DNA from: Novosphingobium sp. BW1
GTDB taxonomy: Bacteria > Pseudomonadota > Alphaproteobacteria > Sphingomonadales > Sphingomonadaceae
Length of the DNA: 32,968 nt
Reading direction: 5' to 3'
Assembly (NCBI RefSeq): GCF_008107685.1
Contig: NZ_VIRF01000036.1
Coordinates: 1-32,968 of the forward strand
The first letter of the stretch is position 1, and every line of letters starts with the position of its first letter. Positions 14,541-22,459 of the stretch are shown here, one piece after another. The position numbers and the translations under genes were made by a program. The notes below the pieces were generated by a model. That model did no database searches. It had not been told where the DNA came from and saw nothing but the letters and a program-made list of their open reading frames with translations.

Positions 14541-16565
14541 TCACATCCCGGGCACGAGGTCGCGGTGGGCGCCCTCGTTGATCGCATAGCCGCGGGCGAC
14601 GGCGCTCAGACCCTGCGCCTGGTCCATGGCCCGCTTGTCGGCCGCGACATCGTCCTCGTCTGGTACGAGTTGCGGATCGTGCGTTTCGGCGGCGTCGGCG
14701 ATTTTGGTCGGCTGTTCGGGAAGGCCGGGATGGCGCTGCTGCTGCATACCGCCATCGTCTTCGCCGCCTGCGGCAACGTCGGCCTGATGCAGCCGGGCAT
14801 CGATGCCGCGCACCCGGTCGGACCAGTCATCGCCGCGCGGCTTCGGGCAATCGGGATAGCGACCCTGCGCCAGCTTCGGCGCGGGGGGCACGCGCGCGGC
14901 GAAGTTGCGATCGCGGAAATAGCGCAGCTTGCGCGCCCGGATCGGCGCGAGCCCGGAGACGAGCACGATCTCCTCGTCGGGCGAAAGCTGCATCACTTCG
15001 CCTGGCGTCAGGAGTTGCCGAGCGGTCTCCTGGCGGCTGACCATGACATGAGCGAGCCAGGGCGCGAGCCGGTGGCCGGCATAATTGCGCATGGCGCGCT
15101 GCTCGGTCGCCGTGCCGAGTGCATCGGAAATGCGCTTTGCGGTGCGCTCGTCGTTGGTCGCGAAGGCGACACGGACATGGCAATTGTCGAGGATGGCGTT
15201 GTGCTCGCCATAAGCCTTCTCGATCTGGTTGAGGCTCTGGGCGATCAGGAAAGCACGGATGCCGTAGCCGGCCATGAAGGCGAGGCTGGTCTCGAAGAAG
15301 TCGAGGCGGCCCAGCGCCGGAAACTCGTCGAGCATCATCAGAAGCTGATGCCGGCGCACGGAGGTGCCGGGCTGGTCCAGCCTTTCGGTCAGGCGGCGAC
15401 CGATCTGGTTGAGGACGAGCCGGACCAGCGGCTTGGTGCGGCTGATGTCCGAAGGCGGAATGACGAGATAGAGCGATAATGGCTGGGCGGCCTCGATCAG
15501 GTCGGCGATCCGCCAGTCACAGCGCGACGTGACCTCGGCGACGGTCGGATCGCGATAGAGGCCGAGGAACGACATGGCGGTCGACAGCACGCCCGAGCGC
15601 TCGTTCTCGCTCTTGTTGAGCAGTTCGCGCGCGGCGGACGCCACCACGGGATGGACCTTTGGGTTCTTGTCGTCGCCAAGGTGATTGGTGGTCATCATCC
15701 GGCGGAGCGTGGCGACAAAGCTGCGCTGCGGATCGGACAGGAAGGTCGCGACCCGCGCGAGCGTCTTCTCTTCCTCGGCATAGAGGATGTGAAGGATCGC
15801 GCCGACCAGCAGCGAATGGCTGGTCTTTTCCCAATGATTGCGGCGTTCGAGCGCTCCTTCCGGATCGACCAGGATATCGGCGATGTTCTGGACGTCGCGC
15901 ACTTCGTTGACGCCGCGTCGGACTTCCAGCAGCGGATTGTAATGCGCCGAGGCGGCGTAGGTTGGATTGAACAGCAGGCAGTGCGAAAAGCGCGCGCGCC
16001 ATCCGGCGGTCAGGGTCCAGTTCTCGCCCTTGATGTCGTGAATGACCGCCGAGCCGGTCCAGGAGAGCAAGGTGGGGACGACGAGGCCCACGCCCTTGCC
16101 CGAGCGGGTCGGCGCGAACGCCATGACATGCTCGGGGCCGTCATGACGTAGATAGCGGCCCCGCAGCGTGCCGAGCATGACGCCGACGTCGCGATGCAGG
16201 CCGGCGCGCTCGATCTCGCGGCGTCCTGCCCAGCGGGCTGACCCGTATGTGGTGACGTTGCTGGACTGGCGGGCGCGCCACAACGAACCGAAGATCGCTG
16301 CCGCGCAGCCGATGAAGCCGCTGGCGCCGGCGAACATGCCCGCGCGGTCGAAGACGTGCGGGGCATAGGCGTCGTAATGATACCACCAGGGGAACAGCGC
16401 CCAGGGATGGTAGACCGGCACGCCATCGAGCCGGAACCAGGGCGTACCCAGTTCGGGTTGATAGGCCAGCATGGCTGCCGCCCATTGTGTCGCCGCCCAG
16501 ATGCCCAGCAGGACGATGGCGAAGACGACGATGATCTGGCCGATGAGTAGTTTGGTGGGTGTCAC
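14541..16565 (-). CDS. traG: TraG, VirD4-like coupling protein
   Basis: A 674-residue type IV coupling ATPase that links the relaxase-DNA complex to the channel. N-terminal membrane helices (about 8-25, and about 76-95) precede the cytoplasmic motor. Walker A is APTRSGKG (151-158) and Walker B LLMMLDEFPALG (408-419). YGSARWAG (107-114), HDIKGENW (176-183) and FLIAQSLNQIEKAYGEHNAI are further family hallmarks. The polar C-terminus, rich in Asp/Glu/Gln, is probably a specificity tail. The start is GTG at 16565 with GGGAG seven bases upstream. It is the first gene of the transfer operon; the promoter should lie in 16566-16726. Confidence 0.95.
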   Translation of the reverse strand: MTPTKLLIGQIIVVFAIVLLGIWAATQWAAAMLAYQPELGTPWFRLDGVPVYHPWALFPWWYHYDAYAPHVFDRAGMFAGASGFIGCAAAIFGSLWRARQSSNVTTYGSARWAGRREIERAGLHRDVGVMLGTLRGRYLRHDGPEHVMAFAPTRSGKGVGLVVPTLLSWTGSAVIHDIKGENWTLTAGWRARFSHCLLFNPTYAASAHYNPLLEVRRGVNEVRDVQNIADILVDPEGALERRNHWEKTSHSLLVGAILHILYAEEEKTLARVATFLSDPQRSFVATLRRMMTTNHLGDDKNPKVHPVVASAARELLNKSENERSGVLSTAMSFLGLYRDPTVAEVTSRCDWRIADLIEAAQPLSLYLVIPPSDISRTKPLVRLVLNQIGRRLTERLDQPGTSVRRHQLLMMLDEFPALGRLDFFETSLAFMAGYGIRAFLIAQSLNQIEKAYGEHNAILDNCHVRVAFATNDERTAKRISDALGTATEQRAMRNYAGHRLAPWLAHVMVSRQETARQLLTPGEVMQLSPDEEIVLVSGLAPIRARKLRYFRDRNFAARVPPAPKLAQGRYPDCPKPRGDDWSDRVRGIDARLHQADVAAGGEDDGGMQQQRHPGLPEQPTKIADAAETHDPQLVPDEDDVAADKRAMDQAQGLSAVARGYAINEGAHRDLVPGM

Positions 16566-16674
16566 GTCGAGGCTCCCGCCCGCCGGACAGGACCGGTTCG
16601 GGTGGTTTCAGACTCGGTGACAGGCGCCGAAAATTGAACGGCGCTGATGGGCGCAGATGGGCTAGCGTCGGCCT

Positions 16675-16695
16675 GTTCCGGTCAGGCGCCGGAAC
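16675..16695. repeat. 7-bp hairpin in the traG leader
   Basis: GTTCCGG (16675-16681) and CCGGAAC (16689-16695) form a perfect hairpin with a seven-base loop. It lies in the 161-base gap between the MNT-HEPN gene stop and the traG start, both leftward. It may be a rho-independent-like terminator lacking a U-run or a leader structure of the transfer operon. No clear promoter hexamers were recognised in the same gap. Confidence 0.4.
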
Positions 16696-16726
16696 GGAAG
16701 GCTATCCGAAGGCGAGTGCGGAGCGG

Positions 16727-17647
16727 TTAAAGGCCGGCGTCGGTTTTCAGTGTGTCGAGGCGTTCGCGCGAGACGGTTTCGACGATGTTGCGCAGCGCAC
16801 GAACCGATTGCGACAGGGCGTCCAAATCCTCATTGCCGATTTCATAGCTCGCCGAATAGCGGGCCTCGACATAGGCGCGCTTGAGAAGTTCGAACCGGCG
16901 GCGGTCGATCCGTGTAGCGCGGGCCCAAGCCTCGATCAGGCGTGGTTCACTGTCCTCGGCAAGCGAACGCAGGAACTTGATGTTGTGCGAGCGAGGAAAA
17001 TAGAGGGTGCGGACAAGGAGGAAGCAGGCGTAAGCCGTTTCAGTTGCTTGATGTAGGTTGAATGCCGCGTTTCTCGCCCATTCGGCGTCCTCCTTGCCTT
17101 CCACCCGAGATACGTCGGCGAGTTTGAGCCAACGATCGACGGCGGGAAGTTGCTTTGAAAGGTAAGCGCCGGCCATCTCATAGGCATCCGCTGCCGTCAG
17201 CGGTTTGGGCGTCGCAAGAGCGCTGCCCGGCAATTCGTAGAGCACGATCCCGTCACGGGCGATATCGGTCCAGAAATATTCGCCCCGGCTCAGCGCCTGG
17301 TTTACCTCGTCCAGCGTATGGACGATGATGTTCACCGGCCGTCCGATCGCGCTGTCGTGCAGGATCTTGTCCTCGGCGACATACCAGTAGTCGGCCACGT
17401 CGGTGAGGTCGGGGTGGCTGACGACGACGAGCAAGTCGAAATCCGACTGGTAGCCATTCTCCGGCTCATCTACCCAGTCGGTCCGGGCATAACTGCCGAA
17501 CAGGACGATCTTGAGGATCTTGCCGTTCTTCTTCCACGGCTGGTTCGCGCGCGCGATCGCATCGGCAAATTCGCCCATGAGCGTTTGCTTCACGCGGCCC
17601 AGTTCGCTTTGCTGGACCGGGGGCAGATGGTCGATGTCACTCCGCAC
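16727..17647 (-). CDS. nucleotidyltransferase-HEPN fusion protein
   Basis: A 306-residue fusion of the two domains that as separate genes form MNT-HEPN toxin-antitoxin pairs. The N-terminal MNT-type nucleotidyltransferase shows GSYARTDW (about 51-58) and SDFDLLVV (68-75), with Asp69 and Asp71 as metal ligands. The third acidic residue expected on the next strand appears as Asn (PVNIIVHT, about 106). The C-terminal HEPN domain (about 155-300) has RNAAFNLH (Arg192 to His199), the R-x6-H ribonuclease-type motif. In split systems the nucleotidyltransferase modifies and silences the HEPN RNase; here both are in one chain. The GTG at 17647 fits the family opening (RSDIDHLPPVQQ); an upstream start at 17725 is possible. 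It is next to traG, a common place for this gene in such elements. Confidence 0.8.
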   Translation of the reverse strand: MRSDIDHLPPVQQSELGRVKQTLMGEFADAIARANQPWKKNGKILKIVLFGSYARTDWVDEPENGYQSDFDLLVVVSHPDLTDVADYWYVAEDKILHDSAIGRPVNIIVHTLDEVNQALSRGEYFWTDIARDGIVLYELPGSALATPKPLTAADAYEMAGAYLSKQLPAVDRWLKLADVSRVEGKEDAEWARNAAFNLHQATETAYACFLLVRTLYFPRSHNIKFLRSLAEDSEPRLIEAWARATRIDRRRFELLKRAYVEARYSASYEIGNEDLDALSQSVRALRNIVETVSRERLDTLKTDAGL

Positions 17648-17777
17648 GAAAGGGATTCTCGGGGCAGACCATGAAGTTGGCAAGCCTTGACCACATAGAC
17701 GGGTACGCCGACGATCGCGCGTCACGCACGAAAGCTATCCCGCGTGTGTCCAGATGATCGCGCACCTTGCCGCCTCC

Positions 17778-17842
17778 CTTATTTAAGCCCGCTTATCTTA
17801 GCGCATTTGCTAATTAAGTGAAGTGTCGATTGCTTAAATAAG
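17778..17842. promoter_or_regulatory. nested inverted repeats before the second fic gene
   Basis: CTTATTTAAGC (17778-17788) and GCTTAAATAAG (17832-17842) are perfect 11-bp inverted repeats. Between them GCTTATCTTAGC (17791-17802) and GCTAATTAAG (17809-17818) form an imperfect inner pair, giving four related half-sites in an AT-rich block. The block is 24 bases before the fic ATG and is shared with the divergent MNT-HEPN gene. It looks like an operator array, and the Fic protein's C-terminal winged helix is a candidate reader. Confidence 0.55.
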
Positions 17843-17865
17843 GTGTGCCATGCATATTGGCGCTC

Positions 17866-19050
17866 ATGGCTGATCCAGAAACGAATCCGCGGCTGGGCCG
17901 TTTCGTGGAAACCCCCGTCGCCGGGGAGATGGTCAGGGCATTCGTACCGCCGCCGCTTCCACCTGCGCCACCAATCGACGTGCTGGCGCTTCTCGAACGG
18001 CTCAGCCTGGCCGAGCGTGCCTTGGGCCGCCTCGACGGCATCACCATGTTGCTGCCGCGCCAGGAACTCTTCCTCGACATGTACGTGAGGAAGGAGGCGG
18101 TGCTTTCGTCGCAGATCGAAGGCACGCAATCGACCCTCTCCGACCTGCTCCGCTTTGAAACCGAGGCGCAAGCCGGGCAACCCATCGACGATATCCGTGA
18201 GGTATCGAACTACGTCGATGCCATGTTGCATGGTCTCGAACGGCTGGAAGAGATGCCGCTCTCGCTTCGCCTCATCCGCGAGATGCACGAACGCCTGCTG
18301 CAAAGCGGTCGGGGTGGCACCAAGAGCCCCGGCGAGTTCCGCCGATCACAGAACTGGATCGGCGGTACCCGTCCCGGCAATGCACTGTTCGTACCACCCC
18401 CGACCACGGAACTCGATGGCTGTCTCGATGCCCTCGAACGATTCATGCACGAGGAGGAGTCTCGCCTGCCGGCGTTGATCAAGGCGGGCCTGCTTCACGT
18501 CCAGTTCGAGACGATCCACCCCTTCCTCGATGGCAACGGACGGATCGGCAGGTTGCTGGTGACATTGTACCTGTGCGTCAACGGCGTCCTTCGAAAGCCG
18601 CTGCTCTACCTCAGCTTGTATCTCAAGACCCACCGAAACGACTATTACCGGTTGCTGCAAGAGGTCCGCGAAGAGGGTGCCTGGGAGGCTTGGCTCGATT
18701 TCTTCCTCGCCGGCGTGGCCGATACCGCCAATCAGGCCTTTGACGCTGCCACCCGCATCGTCGGTCTGTTCAAGGAGGATCGCGAACGGATCACCGCTGA
18801 GAGTGATCGTGCCGGATCGGCGCTGCGCATCCATGATCTGTTCCAGCAGAACCCGTTCCTCAATGCGAACCGACTGGTCGAACGGACTGGCCTGTCGGCG
18901 CCGACCGTGAACGCGGTGCTCGCCGACCTTGAACGCTTGGGGGTGGTTGAGGAAATCACGGGCAGGCGGCGTGGTCGCGTTTTCGGGTACCGGCGATATC
19001 TTGCGATCCTCAGCGAGGGTACGGAGCCGTTGCCCTCACGAATAATCTGA
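17866..19050 (+). CDS. Fic family protein with winged-helix tail, class II
   Basis: A 394-residue Fic enzyme, expected to AMPylate a protein target that cannot be named. The autoinhibitory motif SSQIEG (about 81-86) marks class II. An RRSQNWIGGTRPGNALFVPPP segment (about 159-179) is the conserved flap region of the Fic/DUF4172-related subgroup. The Fic motif HPFLDGNGRIGR (218-229) is canonical. The C-terminal 80 residues (about 315-385, NRLVERTGLSAPTVNAVLADL) form a winged helix, so the protein may bind DNA and control its own promoter. The ATG at 17866 is preferred to a GTG at 17845; no strong ribosome binding site is seen before either. It differs clearly in sequence from the first Fic protein, so the two are not a recent duplication. 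Confidence 0.93.
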   Translation: MADPETNPRLGRFVETPVAGEMVRAFVPPPLPPAPPIDVLALLERLSLAERALGRLDGITMLLPRQELFLDMYVRKEAVLSSQIEGTQSTLSDLLRFETEAQAGQPIDDIREVSNYVDAMLHGLERLEEMPLSLRLIREMHERLLQSGRGGTKSPGEFRRSQNWIGGTRPGNALFVPPPTTELDGCLDALERFMHEEESRLPALIKAGLLHVQFETIHPFLDGNGRIGRLLVTLYLCVNGVLRKPLLYLSLYLKTHRNDYYRLLQEVREEGAWEAWLDFFLAGVADTANQAFDAATRIVGLFKEDRERITAESDRAGSALRIHDLFQQNPFLNANRLVERTGLSAPTVNAVLADLERLGVVEEITGRRRGRVFGYRRYLAILSEGTEPLPSRII

Positions 19051-19082
19051 CGACAGCTTGGTCGGACGATCCGGAGCGTCTT

Positions 19083-19100
19083 CCTTGCAGAATGCAAAGG
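19083..19100 (+). terminator. weak hairpin after the second fic gene
   Basis: CCTTGCA and TGCAAAGG pair with one bulge around a GAA loop, about 33 bases past the fic stop. There is no U-run. It is at best a weak terminator. Confidence 0.2.
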
Positions 19101-19192
19101 CCAAAAGCCGCCATTCCGACTGCTCGATGGTATCGCAGGTACGTCGCCGAGATTGCACACAATCAAACGAAGCTAGGCCGTGCGCCACATTT

Positions 19193-19279
19193 TTGATGCA
19201 TCAAGCGCCTTAATGCAGTTTGGATTGACAAACCTTGTCCGCTAACTCATTATGAGTCGCATGAAGCGCTTTGATGCAT
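19193..19279. repeat. inverted repeat flanking the hsd operon promoter
   Basis: TTGATGCATCAAGCGC (19193-19208; its first 12 bases are themselves a palindrome) and GCGCTTTGATGCAT (19266-19279) are inverted near copies differing by one inserted base. They lie upstream of the -35 and just downstream of the -10 candidates, the arrangement expected of paired operators for a repressor that loops or blocks the promoter. Confidence 0.45.
19225..19253 (+). promoter_or_regulatory. candidate promoter of the hsd operon
   Basis: TTGACA (19225-19230), a perfect -35 match, is followed after 17 bases by CATTAT (19248-19253). Transcription would begin near 19260, at the ATG at 19261. The first ATG (19252) overlaps the -10, so the message may be leaderless and start with the second Met. 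Confidence 0.5.
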
Positions 19280-19884
19280 ATGATTCTGGTGTTTTGCGTG
19301 GCTTCGCGTCAATCTCTGCGGGCTACCCTTTTCGCGGCAAGATCGACGCACTGCCGGAAGGCGGGGTCGCCGTTATACAAATGCGCAATACCGATCCTGA
19401 CACTGGGATCGATTGGAATGGGCTTTCGCGCATCGAACTGCCACGCCCATCCACAAAAGCATTTCTTCGGCCCGACGACATCATTTTGTCCACGCGCGGT
19501 GGACGCAACTTCCCCTATTGCATCGAGGAATCCGACGAGCAGGTCGTTTGCTCGCCGCATTTCTTCGTCATTCGCGTCATGACAAGTGCGATCCTGCCCC
19601 AATTCCTGGCTTGGCAGATGATGCAGAAGCCTGCGCAAGACCACTTCGCAGCGGGCGCGACCGGCTCCTACATCCTCAATCTCAAACGCGAGGTGGTTGA
19701 GACCCTGCCGATCACGATCCCACGGCTGGCGCAGCAGCAGCACATTGTCGATTTGGATGCGGCAATGCGCAGCGAACGTGCGATCCTCACCCAACTTATC
19801 GACAACAGAGCCGCCGAAATGGCGGCCATTGCCCGGCAGCTGCTTGCACCTGCCTTTCAGCGCTCGGAGCAGAGAACATCGTGA
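19252..19884 (+). CDS. half-size type I specificity (HsdS-like) protein
   Basis: A 210-residue protein with one target-recognition-like domain (about 10-160, with GYPFRGKIDALPEGG, DIILSTRGGRNFP and the AGATGSYILNLKREVVETLPI segment). A single conserved helical spacer follows (about 163-200, IPRLAQQQHIVDLDAAMRSER). A normal HsdS has two of each. It is the first gene of the operon and overlaps hsdM by four bases (GTGA). Half-length S proteins can work as dimers recognising a symmetric site, so this could be a second, alternative specificity subunit for the same HsdM, or a modulator of the full S. The ATG at 19261 is an alternative start, favoured if the promoter call is right. Confidence 0.75.
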   Translation: MSRMKRFDAYDSGVLRGFASISAGYPFRGKIDALPEGGVAVIQMRNTDPDTGIDWNGLSRIELPRPSTKAFLRPDDIILSTRGGRNFPYCIEESDEQVVCSPHFFVIRVMTSAILPQFLAWQMMQKPAQDHFAAGATGSYILNLKREVVETLPITIPRLAQQQHIVDLDAAMRSERAILTQLIDNRAAEMAAIARQLLAPAFQRSEQRTS

Positions 19885-21425
19885 ACGACCAGATCAAACA
19901 GGACGAAGTGAACAAGGCCGTTTGGGCCGCTTGCGACACCTTTCGCGGGACGGTCTCTGCCGACGTTTACAAGGACTACGTCCTCACCATGTTGTTCCTG
20001 AAGTACCTGTCGGACGTCTGGCAGGATCACTACGACGAGTACAAGAAGCAGTATGGCGACACGCCCGAACTTATCGCGGAGCTGATGACGAGCGAGCGTT
20101 TCGTCCTACCGGAATCTGGCAACTTCACCACGCTCTACAAGGCGCGGCATGAACCGGGGAATGGCGAGCGGATCGACAAGGCGCTGCACGCCATCGAAGA
20201 GGCTAACGTCGGCAAACTGCGCGACGTATTTCAGGATATCAGCTTCAACTCTAACAAGCTGGGTGAGGAAAAGCAGAAGAACGACATCCTGCGTCACCTT
20301 TTGGAGGATTTCTCCCGTCCCGAGCTGAACATGCGCCCTTCGCGCATCGGCAACCTCGACGTGATCGGCAACGCCTACGAATTTCTGATAAAGAACTTCG
20401 CCGCCGATGCGGGGCGCAAGGCGGGCGAATTCTATACGCCGCCCGAAGTATCCGAACTGATGGCCGAGATCATGGACATGGCCGAGGGCGAGGAGGCCTG
20501 CGACCCCACCTGCGGTTCCGGCTCGCTTCTGATGAAGTGCGGTCGCCGCGTGCAGGCCAAGTTCGGCGGATCGAAGCGGTATGCGCTCTACGGACAGGAA
20601 TCGATCGGCAGCACCTGGGCGCTCGCCAAGATGAACATGTTCCTCCACGGCGAGGACAACCACCGCATCGAATGGGGCGACACCATCCGCAACCCCAAGC
20701 TGCTCGAAGTGGATCCTCGCCGTACAAATAATATGCTCGAACCAAGCAGGGACCGGCTGAAGCACTTCGATGTGGTCGTCGCTAACCCTCCCTTCAGTCT
20801 CGACAAGTGGGGCATCGATACTGCGGAGAATGACCGGTTCGGGCGCTTCCGTCGCGGTCTGCCGCCCAAGACCAAGGGTGATTACGCCTTCATCCTCCAC
20901 ATGATCGAGACGATGAAGCCGAAGACCGGACGCATGGCTGTGGTCGCGCCGCATGGCGTGCTGTTCCGGGGATCGAGCGAGGGCACGATCCGGCAGAAGC
21001 TGATCCAGGAAAACCTGCTCGAAGCCGTGATCGGCCTGCCGGAAAAGCTGTTCTACGGCACTGGCATCCCCGCCTGTGTTCTGATCTTCCGCAAGACCAA
21101 GACGGACGACAAGGTGCTGTTCATCGATGCCAGCCGAGAGTTCAAGGCGGGCAAGAACCAGAACCAGCTTGATGCAAACCATCTGGCGAAGATCGTCGAG
21201 ACCTATCGCAACCGGCAGACGGTCGACAAATACGCTTATCTCGCCACGCCTCAGGAACTGGCCGAGAACGACTACAACCTCAACATCTTGCGCTACGTCG
21301 ATACCTTTGAGGAAGAGGAAGAGATCGACCTGGTTGCCGTCCGGGCCGAGCGGCTCAAGCTGAAGGCCGAACTCGCGGTGCTGGAAGAGAAGATGGACGG
21401 CTACCTCAGGGAGCTTGGCTACTGA
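19881..21425 (+). CDS. hsdM: type I restriction-modification methyltransferase subunit HsdM
   Basis: A 514-residue N6-adenine methyltransferase subunit that, with an S subunit, protects the host sequence and forms the core of the restriction complex. The N-terminal HsdM helical domain covers about 1-150. The catalytic fold opens with GEFYTPPEVSELM (182-194). The AdoMet motif is DPTCGSG (208-214) and the catalytic motif NPPF (302-305). A C-terminal coiled segment (about 480-510, VRAERLKLKAELAVLEEKM) contacts S in the family. It starts with GTG, overlapping the half-S stop, and its stop TGA shares a base with the rhuM ATG. Confidence 0.96.
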   Translation: MNDQIKQDEVNKAVWAACDTFRGTVSADVYKDYVLTMLFLKYLSDVWQDHYDEYKKQYGDTPELIAELMTSERFVLPESGNFTTLYKARHEPGNGERIDKALHAIEEANVGKLRDVFQDISFNSNKLGEEKQKNDILRHLLEDFSRPELNMRPSRIGNLDVIGNAYEFLIKNFAADAGRKAGEFYTPPEVSELMAEIMDMAEGEEACDPTCGSGSLLMKCGRRVQAKFGGSKRYALYGQESIGSTWALAKMNMFLHGEDNHRIEWGDTIRNPKLLEVDPRRTNNMLEPSRDRLKHFDVVVANPPFSLDKWGIDTAENDRFGRFRRGLPPKTKGDYAFILHMIETMKPKTGRMAVVAPHGVLFRGSSEGTIRQKLIQENLLEAVIGLPEKLFYGTGIPACVLIFRKTKTDDKVLFIDASREFKAGKNQNQLDANHLAKIVETYRNRQTVDKYAYLATPQELAENDYNLNILRYVDTFEEEEEIDLVAVRAERLKLKAELAVLEEKMDGYLRELGY

Positions 21426-22459
21426 TGGCTGGCGAGATCATCCAGTACCAGACGGAAGACGGCGTCACCGTCATCCGCCTTCAGGCGAGTGACGGCAGCG
21501 TCTGGCTTAGCCAGGCCGAAATGGCCGAGCTGTTCCAAACCACCAAGCAGAGCATCAGCCTGCACGTCCGGAACATTCTGGAAGAGGGCGAGCTGGAGGA
21601 AGCGGCAACTGTCAAAGAAAACTTGACAGTTCAAACCGAGGGAAAACGCAAGGTTTCCCGCCAGATTTTGCTCTACAACCTGCAAATGATCCTCGCCGTG
21701 GGCTTCCGCGTGCGGTCGCTGCGGGGCATGCAATTCCGGCGCTGGGCGTCGGAGGCGCTGAGCGAATATCTGGTCAAGGGCTTCGTCATGGACGACGAGC
21801 GCCTGAAAGAGCCGGACAACGACTATTTCGAAGAGCTGCTCGCCCGCATTCGCGACATTCGCGCGTCGGAAAAGCTGTTCTACAAGAAGGTGCTCGATAT
21901 CTACGCCACCGCCGTGGACTATGATGCGAAGGCGGAGACGAGCCAGCAGTTCTTCCAGACGGTGCAAAACAAGATGCACCACGCCGCCCACGGCCAGACG
22001 GCGGCGGAAACCAAACTGGCCCGCGCCGATGCTGCAAAGCCGATGATGGGGTTGACCAGCTGGCCCGGCGAGAAACGAGGTCGCTTGCCCACCAAACAGG
22101 ACGCGCAGATCGCCAAGAACTATCTGCAGGATGGGGAGATGGAGACGCTCAACCGCATTACCGTCGCCTTCCTGGAATTTGCCGAGGCCATGGCGAAAAA
22201 CCGCAAGCCGATGCACATGGCCGACTGGATCGGCAAGCTGGATGATTTCCTGAAGTTGGGCGATCACCCGCTGCTCGACGGCGCAGGTCGGGTCTCTGCC
22301 AAGCAGGCCCAGCGCCATGTCGATAGCGAATATGATCGCTGGCATAGCCGCGCGATCAACGCGCCGAGCGTGGTCGAGCAGCATTTCATCGAAGCGACTG
22401 CCAAGGTGAAGAAACTCGCCGCTAACAAGCCCGCAAAGGGCAAAGGCGGTGCGCAGTGA
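21425..22459 (+). CDS. rhuM: RhuM family protein
   Basis: A 344-residue protein of the RhuM family, first named in a Salmonella pathogenicity island and often found beside type I restriction genes. The N-terminal region (about 15-120) carries a DNA-binding-like segment (WLSQAEMAELFQTTKQSISLH) and the family block VSRQILLYNLQMILAVGFRVRS. The C-terminal half is helical and charged. The biochemical role is not known. It sits between hsdM and hsdS with start/stop overlaps at both ends (TGATG, GTGA), so it is made together with the restriction subunits and could be a regulator or a further toxin or effector. Confidence 0.9.
   Translation: MAGEIIQYQTEDGVTVIRLQASDGSVWLSQAEMAELFQTTKQSISLHVRNILEEGELEEAATVKENLTVQTEGKRKVSRQILLYNLQMILAVGFRVRSLRGMQFRRWASEALSEYLVKGFVMDDERLKEPDNDYFEELLARIRDIRASEKLFYKKVLDIYATAVDYDAKAETSQQFFQTVQNKMHHAAHGQTAAETKLARADAAKPMMGLTSWPGEKRGRLPTKQDAQIAKNYLQDGEMETLNRITVAFLEFAEAMAKNRKPMHMADWIGKLDDFLKLGDHPLLDGAGRVSAKQAQRHVDSEYDRWHSRAINAPSVVEQHFIEATAKVKKLAANKPAKGKGGAQ

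Noticed and set aside
20106..21182. A 358-codon reverse-strand frame across hsdM
   Set aside because: The forward frame holds all methyltransferase motifs; the reverse frame shows no family features.
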